A model generated the notes under the pieces. It was not told the origin of the DNA and did not search any database. It saw only the letters and a program-made list of their open reading frames with translations. Shown piece by piece: positions 35,346 through 43,111 of a stretch of 64,000 nt of DNA (position 1 is the first letter of the stretch; each line of letters opens with the position of its first letter). The DNA comes from DASPHG01 sp963748315 (GTDB taxonomy: Bacteria > Actinomycetota > Thermoleophilia > Solirubrobacterales > Thermoleophilaceae), in assembly GCA_963748315.1 (NCBI GenBank), contig CAVVIK010000008.1, forward strand, positions 42,631-106,630. Reading direction: 5' to 3'. The position numbers were made by a program, and so were the translations under genes.

Positions 35346-35591
35346 TCAGGAGGCGACGGCCTTGTAGTAGCGGACGGCGAGCCCCGTCAGGAGCGTCTGG
35401 AAGCACTCCTCGACGGTGAGGTCGTTGTCGTCGGCGTAGGGACCCAGGCCGCGCTTCTCGATGGCGACGCTCTGATCGATCACCTCGTCGATCAGCTCGG
35501 GGTGGCGGTCCGAGAAGTACGCGCCCATCGAGTAGAGGTTGGTGTCCATGAGCGACTCGAGGAACGGGTCGCTCTTCTTCTTCGCCGCCAT
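35346..35591 (-). CDS. conserved-looking small protein, 81 aa
   Basis: An 81-residue soluble protein starting MAAKKKSDPFLESLMD, mostly helical and acidic, with no recognised domain. It follows the sigma factor gene by 16 nt in the same direction and precedes tRNA-Pro. It is not like a zinc-binding anti-sigma factor (no HxxxCxxC motif). Codon use is like its neighbours. Function is unknown. Confidence 0.65.
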   Translation of the reverse strand: MAAKKKSDPFLESLMDTNLYSMGAYFSDRHPELIDEVIDQSVAIEKRGLGPYADDNDLTVEECFQTLLTGLAVRYYKAVAS

Positions 35592-35607
35592 CGGCGGCGG
35601 AGGCTAC

Positions 35608-36213
35608 CTACGCGACGGCTTCAGCCCGCGCGTACTCCTGCTGGAGGCGGCGGCGGGCGCGGAACAGCGCGCTCTCGACGGCCGGGCGCGTCATGTCCAT
35701 CTTCTGGGCGATCTCGCGGTACGACAGCCCCTCGAGCTCGCGCAGCACGAGCACGCGGTGGTGGTTCTGCGACAGCCCGCCGAAGGCGGTGCGCAGCTGG
35801 TCGAAGCGCTCCTTGTGGAGGATCGCGTTCTCGGGCCGTGAGTGGGCCCGGCCGACGAGGCGAAGCTGGTCCGAAGGCCGCAGCGCGTCGTCCGCGTTGA
35901 TCGAGACCTCCTCGGCGCGGCTCATGCGCCGGTAGTGGTCGATCGCCGCGTTCTTCGCGATCTCGAAGATCCACGGGCGGAAGGTGATCTTCGCGTCGGT
36001 CGCCCGCAGCCGGCGCAGCGCGGACAGGAAGATCTCCTGCACGAGGTCCTCGGCGCGCCCGCGATCGCGCACGCGCGAGCCGACGAAGCGGGCGATCTGG
36101 GTGCTGTAGCGCCGGTAGAGCTGTTCGAAGGCGTGGTCGTTGCCGCGCCTGACAGCCGTGATCAACTGATCATCGGTGGTGGCGTCCCCCGCGGACGCCA
36201 GACGACTGGTCAT
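35608..36213 (-). CDS. ECF-type RNA polymerase sigma factor
   Basis: A 201-residue sigma-70 family protein with region 2 (AFEQLYRRYSTQIARFVGSR; AEDLVQEIFLSAL; FRPWIFEIAKNAAIDHYRR) and region 4 (LSQNHHRVLVLRELEGLSYR; EIAQKMDMTRPAVESALFRA). The long linker between regions (about residues 108-135) is charged. No anti-sigma gene is adjacent, so control is probably by other means. Which promoters it reads is unknown. Confidence 0.9.
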   Translation of the reverse strand: MTSRLASAGDATTDDQLITAVRRGNDHAFEQLYRRYSTQIARFVGSRVRDRGRAEDLVQEIFLSALRRLRATDAKITFRPWIFEIAKNAAIDHYRRMSRAEEVSINADDALRPSDQLRLVGRAHSRPENAILHKERFDQLRTAFGGLSQNHHRVLVLRELEGLSYREIAQKMDMTRPAVESALFRARRRLQQEYARAEAVA

Positions 36214-36316
36214 CCCCCTGCAGCCTCCCGTTCGGTCCCCTGCCTATTGGAATCGGCCGCGCCGTCCTCCGCAGACGGCTCCCCCGACCGACGGCGGTAC
36301 CCTAGCGTACCGCCGG

Positions 36317-36322
36317 TAATGT
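36317..36322 (+). promoter_or_regulatory. leaderless-type -10 element (TAATGT) for the Nif3-like gene
   Basis: TAnnnT hexamer exactly 7 nt before the GTG at 36330, with no Shine-Dalgarno. Confidence 0.5.
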
Positions 36323-36329
36323 TTCAACG

Positions 36330-37088
36330 GTGACCCGTCGCGACGAGCTGATCGCCTTTCTAGACGGGTTGCTGGAGTCTCCGGGCCGTCCCGACTACGG
36401 CCCGAACGGCCTCCAGGTGCCGGGCGCGGAGGAGGTCGATCTCGTCGTCACCGGCGTGTCGGCGCACCGCGAGCTCTTCGAGCAGGCGGCCGCGGCGGGC
36501 GCCCAGTTCGTGCTCTGCCACCACGGGATCTTCTGGGGCGAGAGCGCCGGGCCGGTCACCGAGCAGCTGAAAGCGCGGCTCAAGCTCCTGTTCGAGAACG
36601 ACATGAGCCTGGCCGCGTACCACCTGCCGCTCGACGCCCACCCCGAGGTGGGAAACAACGCCCTGATCTGCGCCGGCCTCGGCCTCGAGCGGGAGAAGGC
36701 CTTCGGCGAGGCGAAGGGAGCACCGGTCGGCTGGATCGGCGCGGCGGCCGAGCCGCTCACGCTGCCCGAGCTGGTGAAGCGGAGCACGGCGCTGTTCGGC
36801 TCGGAGCCGCTCGTGTTCGACTCGGGACCCGCGGAGATCAGGCGCGTAGGGATCCTCTCGGGCGGCGGCAGCTCGACGCTGGCCGAGGCCATCTCGCTCG
36901 GCCTCGACGCCTTCGTGACGGGCGAGCCCACGGAGCATGTGATGGCGGACGCCCGCGAGGGCGGGATCCATTTCCTGGCGGGTGGCCACTACGCCAGCGA
37001 GACCTTCGGGGTCCGCCGGCTGGGCGAGCTGCTGGCCGATCGGTTCGGCGTCGAGCATCGATTCATCGAGGTTCCGAACCCCATTTAA
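36330..37088 (+). CDS. Nif3-like dinuclear metal centre protein
   Basis: A 252-residue Nif3/YqfO-type protein. It shows DYGPNGLQVPG near the start, VLCHHGIFWG (metal-binding His pair), AYHLPLDAHP, and ITFTGEP-like VTGEPTEHVM and FLAGGHYASETFGVR near the end. Family members bind two metal ions; some have GTP cyclohydrolase-related claims but the function is unsettled. The short form without the PII-like insert is seen here. It is followed by a small regulatory-looking gene. Confidence 0.88.
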   Translation: MTRRDELIAFLDGLLESPGRPDYGPNGLQVPGAEEVDLVVTGVSAHRELFEQAAAAGAQFVLCHHGIFWGESAGPVTEQLKARLKLLFENDMSLAAYHLPLDAHPEVGNNALICAGLGLEREKAFGEAKGAPVGWIGAAAEPLTLPELVKRSTALFGSEPLVFDSGPAEIRRVGILSGGGSSTLAEAISLGLDAFVTGEPTEHVMADAREGGIHFLAGGHYASETFGVRRLGELLADRFGVEHRFIEVPNPI

Positions 37089-37172
37089 TGCAAATAGCGG
37101 GGAATTGGTTGCGCCGTCCGAGTCGAGGCGTAAAACTGATCGAAGACATCCGAAAGGGAGGGAAAGAGATAC

Positions 37173-37349
37173 ATGGCGATCCATTTGACCCCGACGGAGC
37201 TGGCTCGCGAGGCAGGCATGCACAGGCGTGAAGTGATCATGAAGTGCATGGAGCTCGGGGTGCCGATCTTCCAGGGGCGGATCGACAAGACGCTCTTCAC
37301 CGAGTCTCTGAAGGACGCTCAGCGCCGGGCAGTACCCGCCAAGGCGTAG
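37173..37349 (+). CDS. small helical protein, 58 aa, possible helix-turn-helix
   Basis: A 58-residue basic protein; LTPTELAREAGMHRREVIMK looks like a helix-turn-helix or an IF-2 N-terminal-like fold. It ends RRAVPAKA. The start ATG has a GGGAGGG ribosome site about 10 nt upstream. It lies 53 nt before the fatty-acid CoA ligase gene on the same strand. Function is unknown; a DNA- or RNA-binding role is a guess from the fold pattern. Confidence 0.65.
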   Translation: MAIHLTPTELAREAGMHRREVIMKCMELGVPIFQGRIDKTLFTESLKDAQRRAVPAKA

Positions 37350-37402
37350 CGCAAATAGACTTTCTCCGGTTCTGGACACCGACCGGGGAGAAGAGACGAG
37401 AG

Positions 37403-39177
37403 ATGGAAGCAGGGACCGTCAGCGCCGCTGACGCGAGCACTGGCTCACAGACGATCGCCGACATCGTCAAGCTCGCCGCGGAGCGCTCGCCCGAGAAGGC
37501 CGCGCTCAAGCACAAGGTCGGCGACGAATGGCGTGACATCAGCTATGCCGAGCTCGGTGCGGCGGTCAAGGAGATCGCCCTCGGCCTCGTCGACCTGGGG
37601 ATCGAGAAGGGCGACCGCGTCTCGATCCTGAGCCACACCCGTCCGGAATGGACCTTCGCGAACTTCGGCATCCTCGCCTCCGGCGCCGCCTCGGTCTCGA
37701 TCTACCAGACGAACTCCCCGGAGGAGGTCCACTACGTGGCGGACCACTCTGAGTCGACGGCGATCTTCGCCGAGGACGCCGAGCAGCTCGAGAAGGTGCG
37801 GCAAGATCCGCGGCGACCTTCCCCACCTCGAGCACGTGATCGCGTTCGAGTCGGACGGCAAGGACGACCACATCTCGCTGGACGAGCTGCGCGAGCGCGG
37901 CCGGCAGCACTCCGACGACGAGTACGAGCAGCGGGTCGCCGACGTGACGCCCGGACGACGTCTGCCTCTACATCTACACGTCGGGCACGACCGGGCCCGC
38001 CGAAGGGCTGCATCCTCACCCACGGCAACTATCGCCGCGTCACCGACATGACGCAGGAGATGGGCGTCCTCGAGCTCCGACGAGCTCGTCTACCTCTTCC
38101 TCCCACTCGCGCACGCGTTCGCGGTGCTGATCCAGTTCGGCGCGATCGACCTCGGCTCGACGATCGCCTACTGGGAGAAGGACCCGCAGAAGATCGTGCC
38201 CAACCTGATGGAGGTCAAGCCGACCTACTTCCCGTCGGTCCCGCGCATCTTCGAGAAGATCTACCAACTGGCCACGAGCAACGCGCCCGACAAGGAGCAG
38301 CTCAAGCAGGCGGTGCAGCTCGGGCTCAAGGTGCGACTCGCGCAGCAGCGGGGCGAGGAAGTGCCGGCTGAGCTGATGGAGAAGTTCGAGGAGGCCGACA
38401 AGGCGCTCTACCAGAACGTCCGCAACATCTTCGGCGGCCGCATCAAGCCAGTGCGTCACCGGCGCCGCGCCGATCGCGCCGGAGATCCTCGAGTTCTTCT
38501 TCGCCTGCGGCGTGCCGGTAATGGAGGGCTACGGGATGACGGAGACGTCAACGGTCGCCACCGGGCAGACGCCCGACGACTTCCGCTTCGGCTCGATCGG
38601 CAAGCCTCTTCCGGGTGTCGAGATCAAGATCGCCGACGACGGGGAGATCCTGCTCCGCGGCGACAACATCTTCCAGGGCTACTACAAGAACGAGGAAGCT
38701 TCGGAGGAGGCGCTCGAGGGCGGCTGGCTGCACACCGGCGACCTCGGCCGCATCGACGAGGACGGCTTCGTCTACATCTCGGGCCGGAAGAAGGACATCA
38801 TCATCACGGCCGGCGGCAAGAACATCACGCCGGCGAACCTCGAGAACGGGATCAAGCAGAACCCGCACGTCTCGCAGTGCGTGGTTGTGGGCGACCGGCG
38901 GCCGTACCTCGTCGCGCTGGTGACGCTCGATCCCGAGGTGGCGACCGAGGAGACGCCCGAGATCCGCGAGTCAATCCAGCAGACGATCGACGAGGTCAAC
39001 TCGAAGGTCGGACCCGTCGAGCAGATCAAGTACTTCGCGATCCTCCCGCACGACCTCTCGCAGGAGACGGGTGAGCTGACACCGACGATGAAGGTGAAGC
39101 GCAACGTCGTGCACGAGAAGTACGCCGGCGTGATCGACTCGCTCTACGACCAGGGGCAAACGAAGCAAGCGGGATAG
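37403..39177 (+). CDS. long-chain fatty-acid CoA ligase (AMP-forming), five frame breaks
   Basis: About 589 residues. Adenylate-forming enzyme that activates fatty acids to acyl-CoA. Visible motifs are LYIYTSGTTGP-KGC (P-loop), FLPLAHAF, VTGAAPIAPEI, VMEGYGMTETS, the hinge YISGRKKDIIITAGGKNI and a C-terminal LTPTMKVKRN (catalytic Lys region). Frame breaks lie near 37800, 37953, 37997, 38074 and 38448. Each is fixed by removing one base; two give exact family spacing, TGPPKG and IKQCVTGAAP. The cluster of breaks could mean a decayed gene, but every catalytic motif is intact, so sequencing error is favoured. Confidence 0.85.
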
Positions 39178-39180
39178 CGA

Positions 39181-39198
39181 TTACCCCTATCGGGGTAA
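39181..39198. promoter_or_regulatory. perfect palindrome TTACCCC-TATC-GGGGTAA, candidate operator
   Basis: An inverted repeat with 7-bp arms and 4-bp spacer, just after the CoA ligase stop codon and overlapping the presumed -10 box of the next gene. The shape resembles the G-tract operators of CsoR-type metal-sensing repressors, though no such repressor gene is in the window. Confidence 0.5.
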
Positions 39199-39201
39199 GC
39201 T
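39196..39201 (+). promoter_or_regulatory. leaderless-type -10 element (TAAGCT) for the 160-aa membrane protein
   Basis: TAnnnT hexamer 8 nt before the ATG at 39210. It overlaps the end of the palindrome at 39181-39198, so a bound repressor would block it. Confidence 0.35.
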
Positions 39202-39209
39202 CTCGATGA

Positions 39210-39692
39210 ATGGCCAGCAACGACCCGACGGATACGGGCGGGCTGTTCGTCGGGCGAAGGCCCGGGACCGCACCTCTCAGATACCGCGCCCAACCGGTCA
39301 CGGCCGGCCAGGGCCGTCGCACGGCGGACAAGGTCCTGTCCGGGGGCATCCTCCTGCTCGAGACGCTGCTCTGCCTGACGCTGTGGGGGCCGCAGCCGGC
39401 CGGCTGGCTGTGGGTCGGCTCGCAGGTTGACTACAAGACCGACTCGGTAGCGCTCGGGATCATCGTGGCGTTCGCGGGCATGCTGACGACGCTCTTTTTC
39501 ACGCTGTCGATCGCGCGCCGGCTTGACTACGCCTGGAAGCTCACACGCCGCGCAGCCGGCTACGAGCAGAAGAAGGGCGCGCTCGAGTGGATTTTCGTGA
39601 TCTCGCTGGCGATTGCCGGTAGCGCCTTCCTCTTCTGGTTCTTCATCCTCACCGGCCCCGGCTCCTCCGTCTTCTCCGGCCAGACGCAGTAG
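39210..39692 (+). CDS. membrane protein of unknown function, 160 aa
   Basis: A 160-residue protein with three hydrophobic stretches (GGILLLETLLCLTLWGPQPA; SVALGIIVAFAGMLTTLFFT; IFVISLAIAGSAFLFWFFI) and a soluble N-terminus of about 40 residues. There is no recognised domain and no Cys/His metal motif. It is followed 12 nt later by a HisC-like gene, so the two are probably co-transcribed. Function is unknown. Confidence 0.7.
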   Translation: MASNDPTDTGGLFVGRRPGTAPLRYRAQPVTAGQGRRTADKVLSGGILLLETLLCLTLWGPQPAGWLWVGSQVDYKTDSVALGIIVAFAGMLTTLFFTLSIARRLDYAWKLTRRAAGYEQKKGALEWIFVISLAIAGSAFLFWFFILTGPGSSVFSGQTQ

Positions 39693-39704
39693 GCCCTCCC
39701 GCCA

Positions 39705-40817
39705 GTGGGTCTCCTCGACTACTACCGGCAGTTCGACGACATGGACCAGGAGGAGGTCAACCAGCGCCTGCGCGAGAAGCGACGCCGGGAGAAGGAGATG
39801 GAGCTCCAGGTCGTGCCGAACCTCGACCTGTCGAGCACCGAGTGGCCGGACTTCCCGAACTCCGAGGTCATGAACGCCGCCATCTTCGTGGCGCGCGGCC
39901 GGGTGAACGGCTACCCGGACCGTTTCGCTTCAGGGGTCCGCGAACACTTGGCAGAGCGCCACGGCGTCGACCCTGAGCAGATCGTCTTCGGGAACGGCGC
40001 GACCGAGCTTCTCCAGGAGGCGGCGCACCTCCTGCTGGCGCCCGGCGACGAGCTCGTCACGCACTGGCCCTCGTACCCCCTCTTCCCGCTGATGGCGGCG
40101 CGTGCGGGGGCGCGACCGGTGGCGGTGGACAGCGCCGGCGGCGCCGCCGACCCGGAGGCGATGCTGGCCGCGGTGACGGACCGCACGCGGGTGGTCGTCG
40201 TGTGCAACCCGAACGACCCCACCGGCGACTACCTCCCCTCGCAATCGCTGCAGTGGCTCCTGTCGCAGCTCCCGGACCACGTCCACGTGCTGCTCGACGA
40301 GGCCTACATCCACTTCGAGGACATCGAGCCGATCGACGCATGTCTGCGGCTCCTGAGCGAGTTCCCGCGCCTTTTCGTCTTCCGCACTTTCTCCAAGGCC
40401 TATGGGATGGCCGGGCTACGCGCCGGTTACGTGGTCGGCTCGACCGATGCCGCGCGAGAGCTCGAAGCGATCGCGCCCCCGTTGGGCGTCAACGCCCTGA
40501 CCCAGGTCGCCGTCGAGTACGCGCTGTCGCACGGCGAGGCGGAGCTCGAGCGGCGGCGGAACCTGGTCATCGAACAGCGCAAGCGGGTGCTGGCGGCCAT
40601 TCCGGGACTGTCGGTCGACGCCGGCGCCAGCCAGGGCAACTTCATCTGGATGGCCAAGCCCGGCATGAGCGGCGCCATGCTGGCCTCACGGCTCGAGAAC
40701 GAGGGCGTGATCGTCGCGCCCGGCGGCCCCCTCGGGGCCGACGACCACGTGCGCGTGGCCGTCCGAGGCGCGGCCGCCAGCGAGCGGCTGGTCGCGGCGC
40801 TCGAAAAGCTCGACTAG
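39705..40817 (+). CDS. class I/II PLP aminotransferase, histidinol-phosphate aminotransferase-like
   Basis: A 370-residue fold-type I aminotransferase. It contains FGNGATELLQEAAHLLLAPG, WPSYPLFP, VCNPNDPTGDY (Asn/Pro core), LLDEAYIHFED (PLP-contacting Asp) and FRTFSKAYGMAGLRAGYV (Schiff-base Lys). HisC is the nearest family. No his genes are near, so aromatic or other amino-acid transamination is equally possible. An unusual charged N-terminus (EEVNQRLREKRRREKEME) precedes the domain. It starts with GTG. Confidence 0.8.
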   Translation: MGLLDYYRQFDDMDQEEVNQRLREKRRREKEMELQVVPNLDLSSTEWPDFPNSEVMNAAIFVARGRVNGYPDRFASGVREHLAERHGVDPEQIVFGNGATELLQEAAHLLLAPGDELVTHWPSYPLFPLMAARAGARPVAVDSAGGAADPEAMLAAVTDRTRVVVVCNPNDPTGDYLPSQSLQWLLSQLPDHVHVLLDEAYIHFEDIEPIDACLRLLSEFPRLFVFRTFSKAYGMAGLRAGYVVGSTDAARELEAIAPPLGVNALTQVAVEYALSHGEAELERRRNLVIEQRKRVLAAIPGLSVDAGASQGNFIWMAKPGMSGAMLASRLENEGVIVAPGGPLGADDHVRVAVRGAAASERLVAALEKLD

Positions 40818-41362
40818 GCGGGAAGCAGCCGCGCGATTGCCCGGTGCGCGCGCGCGAAGGCCTGCTCGTCGTCGAAGAGCTGGTAGGCGGCGTTCGCGCC
40901 CTGGACCAGCGAGGAGACCTCGAACACGAGCTGATCGGGATCCTCCACGCCCGCGAGCTTCGCCTGCTTGGCGATCTCGCCGAGCCACAGCCCTTGGCCG
41001 TCGCGCAGCTTGTCGCGCACGGGGCCAGGGCGTCCGTCGAATTCCGCGGCGGCGGCCGCGAAGAAGCAGCCGCCGGCGAAAACCTTGCGCTCGAGGTAGC
41101 CGACCCAGCTCTCGCAGTAGGCGCGCAGGCGGCGGGGGCCCTCGGGCTCCTTCAGCGCGGGCTTGACGACCTCGTCGAAGAAGATCGTGTTCGCGGCGTC
41201 CACCGCCGCCAGCTGGAGCTCCTCCTTCGACCCGAAGTGCCCGAACAGGCCGCTCTTCGACAGCCCCAGCTCAGACGACAGGCGCCCGATGGTGAGCCCC
41301 TCGAGCCCCTCCGCGGAGGCGACCTCGACTGCGCGTTCGAGGATGGCGTCCCTTCTGCTCAT
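40814..41362 (-). CDS. TetR family transcriptional regulator
   Basis: A 182-residue repressor. The N-terminal helix-turn-helix is AILERAVEVASAEGLEGLTI followed by GRLSSELGLSKSGLFGHFGS; the C-terminal ligand domain carries FAGGCFFAAAAAEFDGRPGP, typical of the YfiR-like group. ATG 41362 is chosen because TAGCAT lies 7 nt upstream. It is divergent from a cupin gene, and a palindrome between them (41376-41387) fits a TetR operator controlling both. The ligand is unknown. Confidence 0.88.
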   Translation of the reverse strand: MSRRDAILERAVEVASAEGLEGLTIGRLSSELGLSKSGLFGHFGSKEELQLAAVDAANTIFFDEVVKPALKEPEGPRRLRAYCESWVGYLERKVFAGGCFFAAAAAEFDGRPGPVRDKLRDGQGLWLGEIAKQAKLAGVEDPDQLVFEVSSLVQGANAAYQLFDDEQAFARAHRAIARLLPA

Positions 41363-41369
41363 GACGTGT

Positions 41370-41375
41370 ATGCTA
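41370..41375 (-). promoter_or_regulatory. leaderless-type -10 element (TAGCAT) for the TetR gene
   Basis: TAnnnT hexamer exactly 7 nt before the ATG at 41362, directly beside the palindromic operator. Confidence 0.5.
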
Positions 41376-41387
41376 ACGAACGTTCGT
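41376..41387. promoter_or_regulatory. TetR-type operator palindrome ACGAACGTTCGT
   Basis: A perfect 12-bp palindrome between the divergent TetR and cupin genes, immediately upstream of the TetR -10 box and about 25 bp before the cupin start. Binding here would repress the regulator and could also control the cupin gene. Confidence 0.7.
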
Positions 41388-41412
41388 GCGGTTACAACAC
41401 AGGAGGCCACTC

Positions 41413-41826
41413 ATGGCAGACATGAGCATCAAGCAGGTCGACGACATGGAGGCGATCTTCTACGGCTCGTTCAAGCGCGCCGGCGCCGCGCTGGAGGTGG
41501 GCTCCTTCGGCATGAACGTGATCGAGTTCCCGCCCGACACGGGCGAGGGCGTGTATCCCGACCACGACCATGCGGATGTGGGCGAGGAGGAGGTCTACCT
41601 TGCGTGGAAGGGCTCCGGGATCCTCACCGTCGAGGGCGAGGAGATCGCGCTCGACCAGGAGACGATGGTCCGCGTGGGGCCGGAGACGAAGCGGAAGGTG
41701 CGCTCGGGCCCCGACGGCCTGCGGCTGATCATCCTCGGCGGCGTGCCCGGCGAGGTCTACGAGCGGCGCGAGCGCTACCGCCTGGGCGCGCCCGACCCGG
41801 CCGAGCAGCAGCAGGCCTCGGCCTAG
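41413..41826 (+). CDS. cupin domain protein
   Basis: A 137-residue small beta-barrel protein. A cupin metal motif is recognisable around PDHDHADVGEEEVYLAWKG (His, His and Glu ligands) and a second block MVRVGPETKRKVRSGPDG. The ATG has a perfect AGGAGG Shine-Dalgarno 6 nt upstream (41401-41406). Cupins range from enzymes to binding proteins. Divergent placement with a TetR gene and shared operator suggest it is induced by the TetR ligand. Confidence 0.8.
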   Translation: MADMSIKQVDDMEAIFYGSFKRAGAALEVGSFGMNVIEFPPDTGEGVYPDHDHADVGEEEVYLAWKGSGILTVEGEEIALDQETMVRVGPETKRKVRSGPDGLRLIILGGVPGEVYERRERYRLGAPDPAEQQQASA

Positions 41827-41829
41827 GCC

Positions 41830-43110
41830 CTAACCGTCTTCGGAAGCGGACTGCCGGAGCAAGGCTCCGGTGGTCTGCTCGAGGACCCGGCGCCAGGCGC
41901 GCGTCTTCTCGCGCTCGCGCTCCATGTGCTTGAGCACCTTGCGGACGCGGGTGGCGGAGATCTCGATGCCGTGCTTCGCGCAGATCGCGCGCAGCTCGTC
42001 GTACTCCTTGGCGAGCCGCAGCGTCACGGACTCGAATCCGTGCCGCGCGATCTCTAGCCGCTTCGTGTAGTTGAGGATGTTCGTGTGGAACATCAGCTCG
42101 TCGTTGGGCTCGGGCTCGATGAGGATGATGTCCACGCCCGGGTACTTCTCCTCCCAATTGCGCACCGCCTCGTGGAGGCGCTGGTGCGCGAGCAGCTTGA
42201 ACGCCTGGTAGCCGACCTGCGGGAACCCCATGTCGGCCACACGGCGCACCCGGCTCCCCCACATCGTCGGAATCACCTTCTGGAAGTCGTTCACATACGG
42301 GACGAGCGGGTTCACGACGATGATGAACTTCGCGCCCTGCTCGACAGCGACGTCCACGTTCGTCGTCGAGCGGATCCCTCCGTCGACCAGATGCCGGCCC
42401 TTGATCTCGACCGGCTTGTAGACCATCGGCAGCGCGGTCGAGGCGGCGACCGCCCTCGAAATCGGAACGTCGTCCCAGTCCTCGCCGCCGAGCACGATCC
42501 GCTCGCACGTGTCGAGATCGGTCGCCGTCAGGAAGAGCTCGTTCTGGAGCAGGCGGAAGTCGTTCGCGCGGTCGGGGTCCGAGAGGACGTCCTCGACGTA
42601 CTTCTGGAGGCTCGTGCCGTCGTACAGCCCGGGCGGCAGGCCCTCGGCGAGCCCGACCGCCAGGTCCATCACGGACACCTGGCCGATGTTCCTCAGCATC
42701 GTCCGCACCACGCCGAGGCTGCGGAGCGGGAGCAGGGCGAGCGAGCGGACGAAGTCGAGGTAGTTCGGGCTAAGCAGCGTGCCCAGGTCGATGTCGCGGA
42801 AGGGCGTCGGCACCTGCTGGTTGACGACGCGCATCATCTCCTCGGGCGTCACGCCGTTCGCCGTCATGCTGGCCACGAACGAGCCGGCGCTCGTGCCCAC
42901 ATAGACGTCGAACTGGTTGACGGTCCGGTTGACCGCGAGGAGGTCGAGCGCCCTTAGGGCCCCGATCTCGTAGACGCCGCCCGTGAAGCCGCCGCCGCCC
43001 AGGACGAGAGCGGTGCGCGACTGGCGCCGGCGCCGCTGCGTCGTCGTGCGCTGGGGTTGCGCTTTGCGACCGCTCTTCGCCGGCCGTTCGAGTTTTACTA
43101 CCTTGGCCAT
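41830..43110 (-). CDS. patatin-like phospholipase
   Basis: A 426-residue patatin-domain protein. A basic N-terminal tail (about 30 residues of Lys/Arg/Gln) is followed by the oxyanion loop LVLGGGGFTGG, the nucleophile elbow GTSAG (Ser) and the catalytic Asp in DGGIRS. Predicted role: hydrolysis of acyl esters in membrane lipids, with no export signal. The C-terminal region (residues about 320-426) is helical and charged. It is head-to-head with the carboxypeptidase gene with a single base between start codons. Confidence 0.86.
   Translation of the reverse strand: MAKVVKLERPAKSGRKAQPQRTTTQRRRRQSRTALVLGGGGFTGGVYEIGALRALDLLAVNRTVNQFDVYVGTSAGSFVASMTANGVTPEEMMRVVNQQVPTPFRDIDLGTLLSPNYLDFVRSLALLPLRSLGVVRTMLRNIGQVSVMDLAVGLAEGLPPGLYDGTSLQKYVEDVLSDPDRANDFRLLQNELFLTATDLDTCERIVLGGEDWDDVPISRAVAASTALPMVYKPVEIKGRHLVDGGIRSTTNVDVAVEQGAKFIIVVNPLVPYVNDFQKVIPTMWGSRVRRVADMGFPQVGYQAFKLLAHQRLHEAVRNWEEKYPGVDIILIEPEPNDELMFHTNILNYTKRLEIARHGFESVTLRLAKEYDELRAICAKHGIEISATRVRKVLKHMEREREKTRAWRRVLEQTTGALLRQSASEDG
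43099..43104 (+). promoter_or_regulatory. leaderless-type -10 element (TACCTT) for the D-Ala-D-Ala carboxypeptidase gene
   Basis: TAnnnT hexamer exactly 7 nt before the TTG at 43112. It lies inside the first codons of the divergent patatin gene. Confidence 0.45.
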
Positions 43111-43111
43111 C

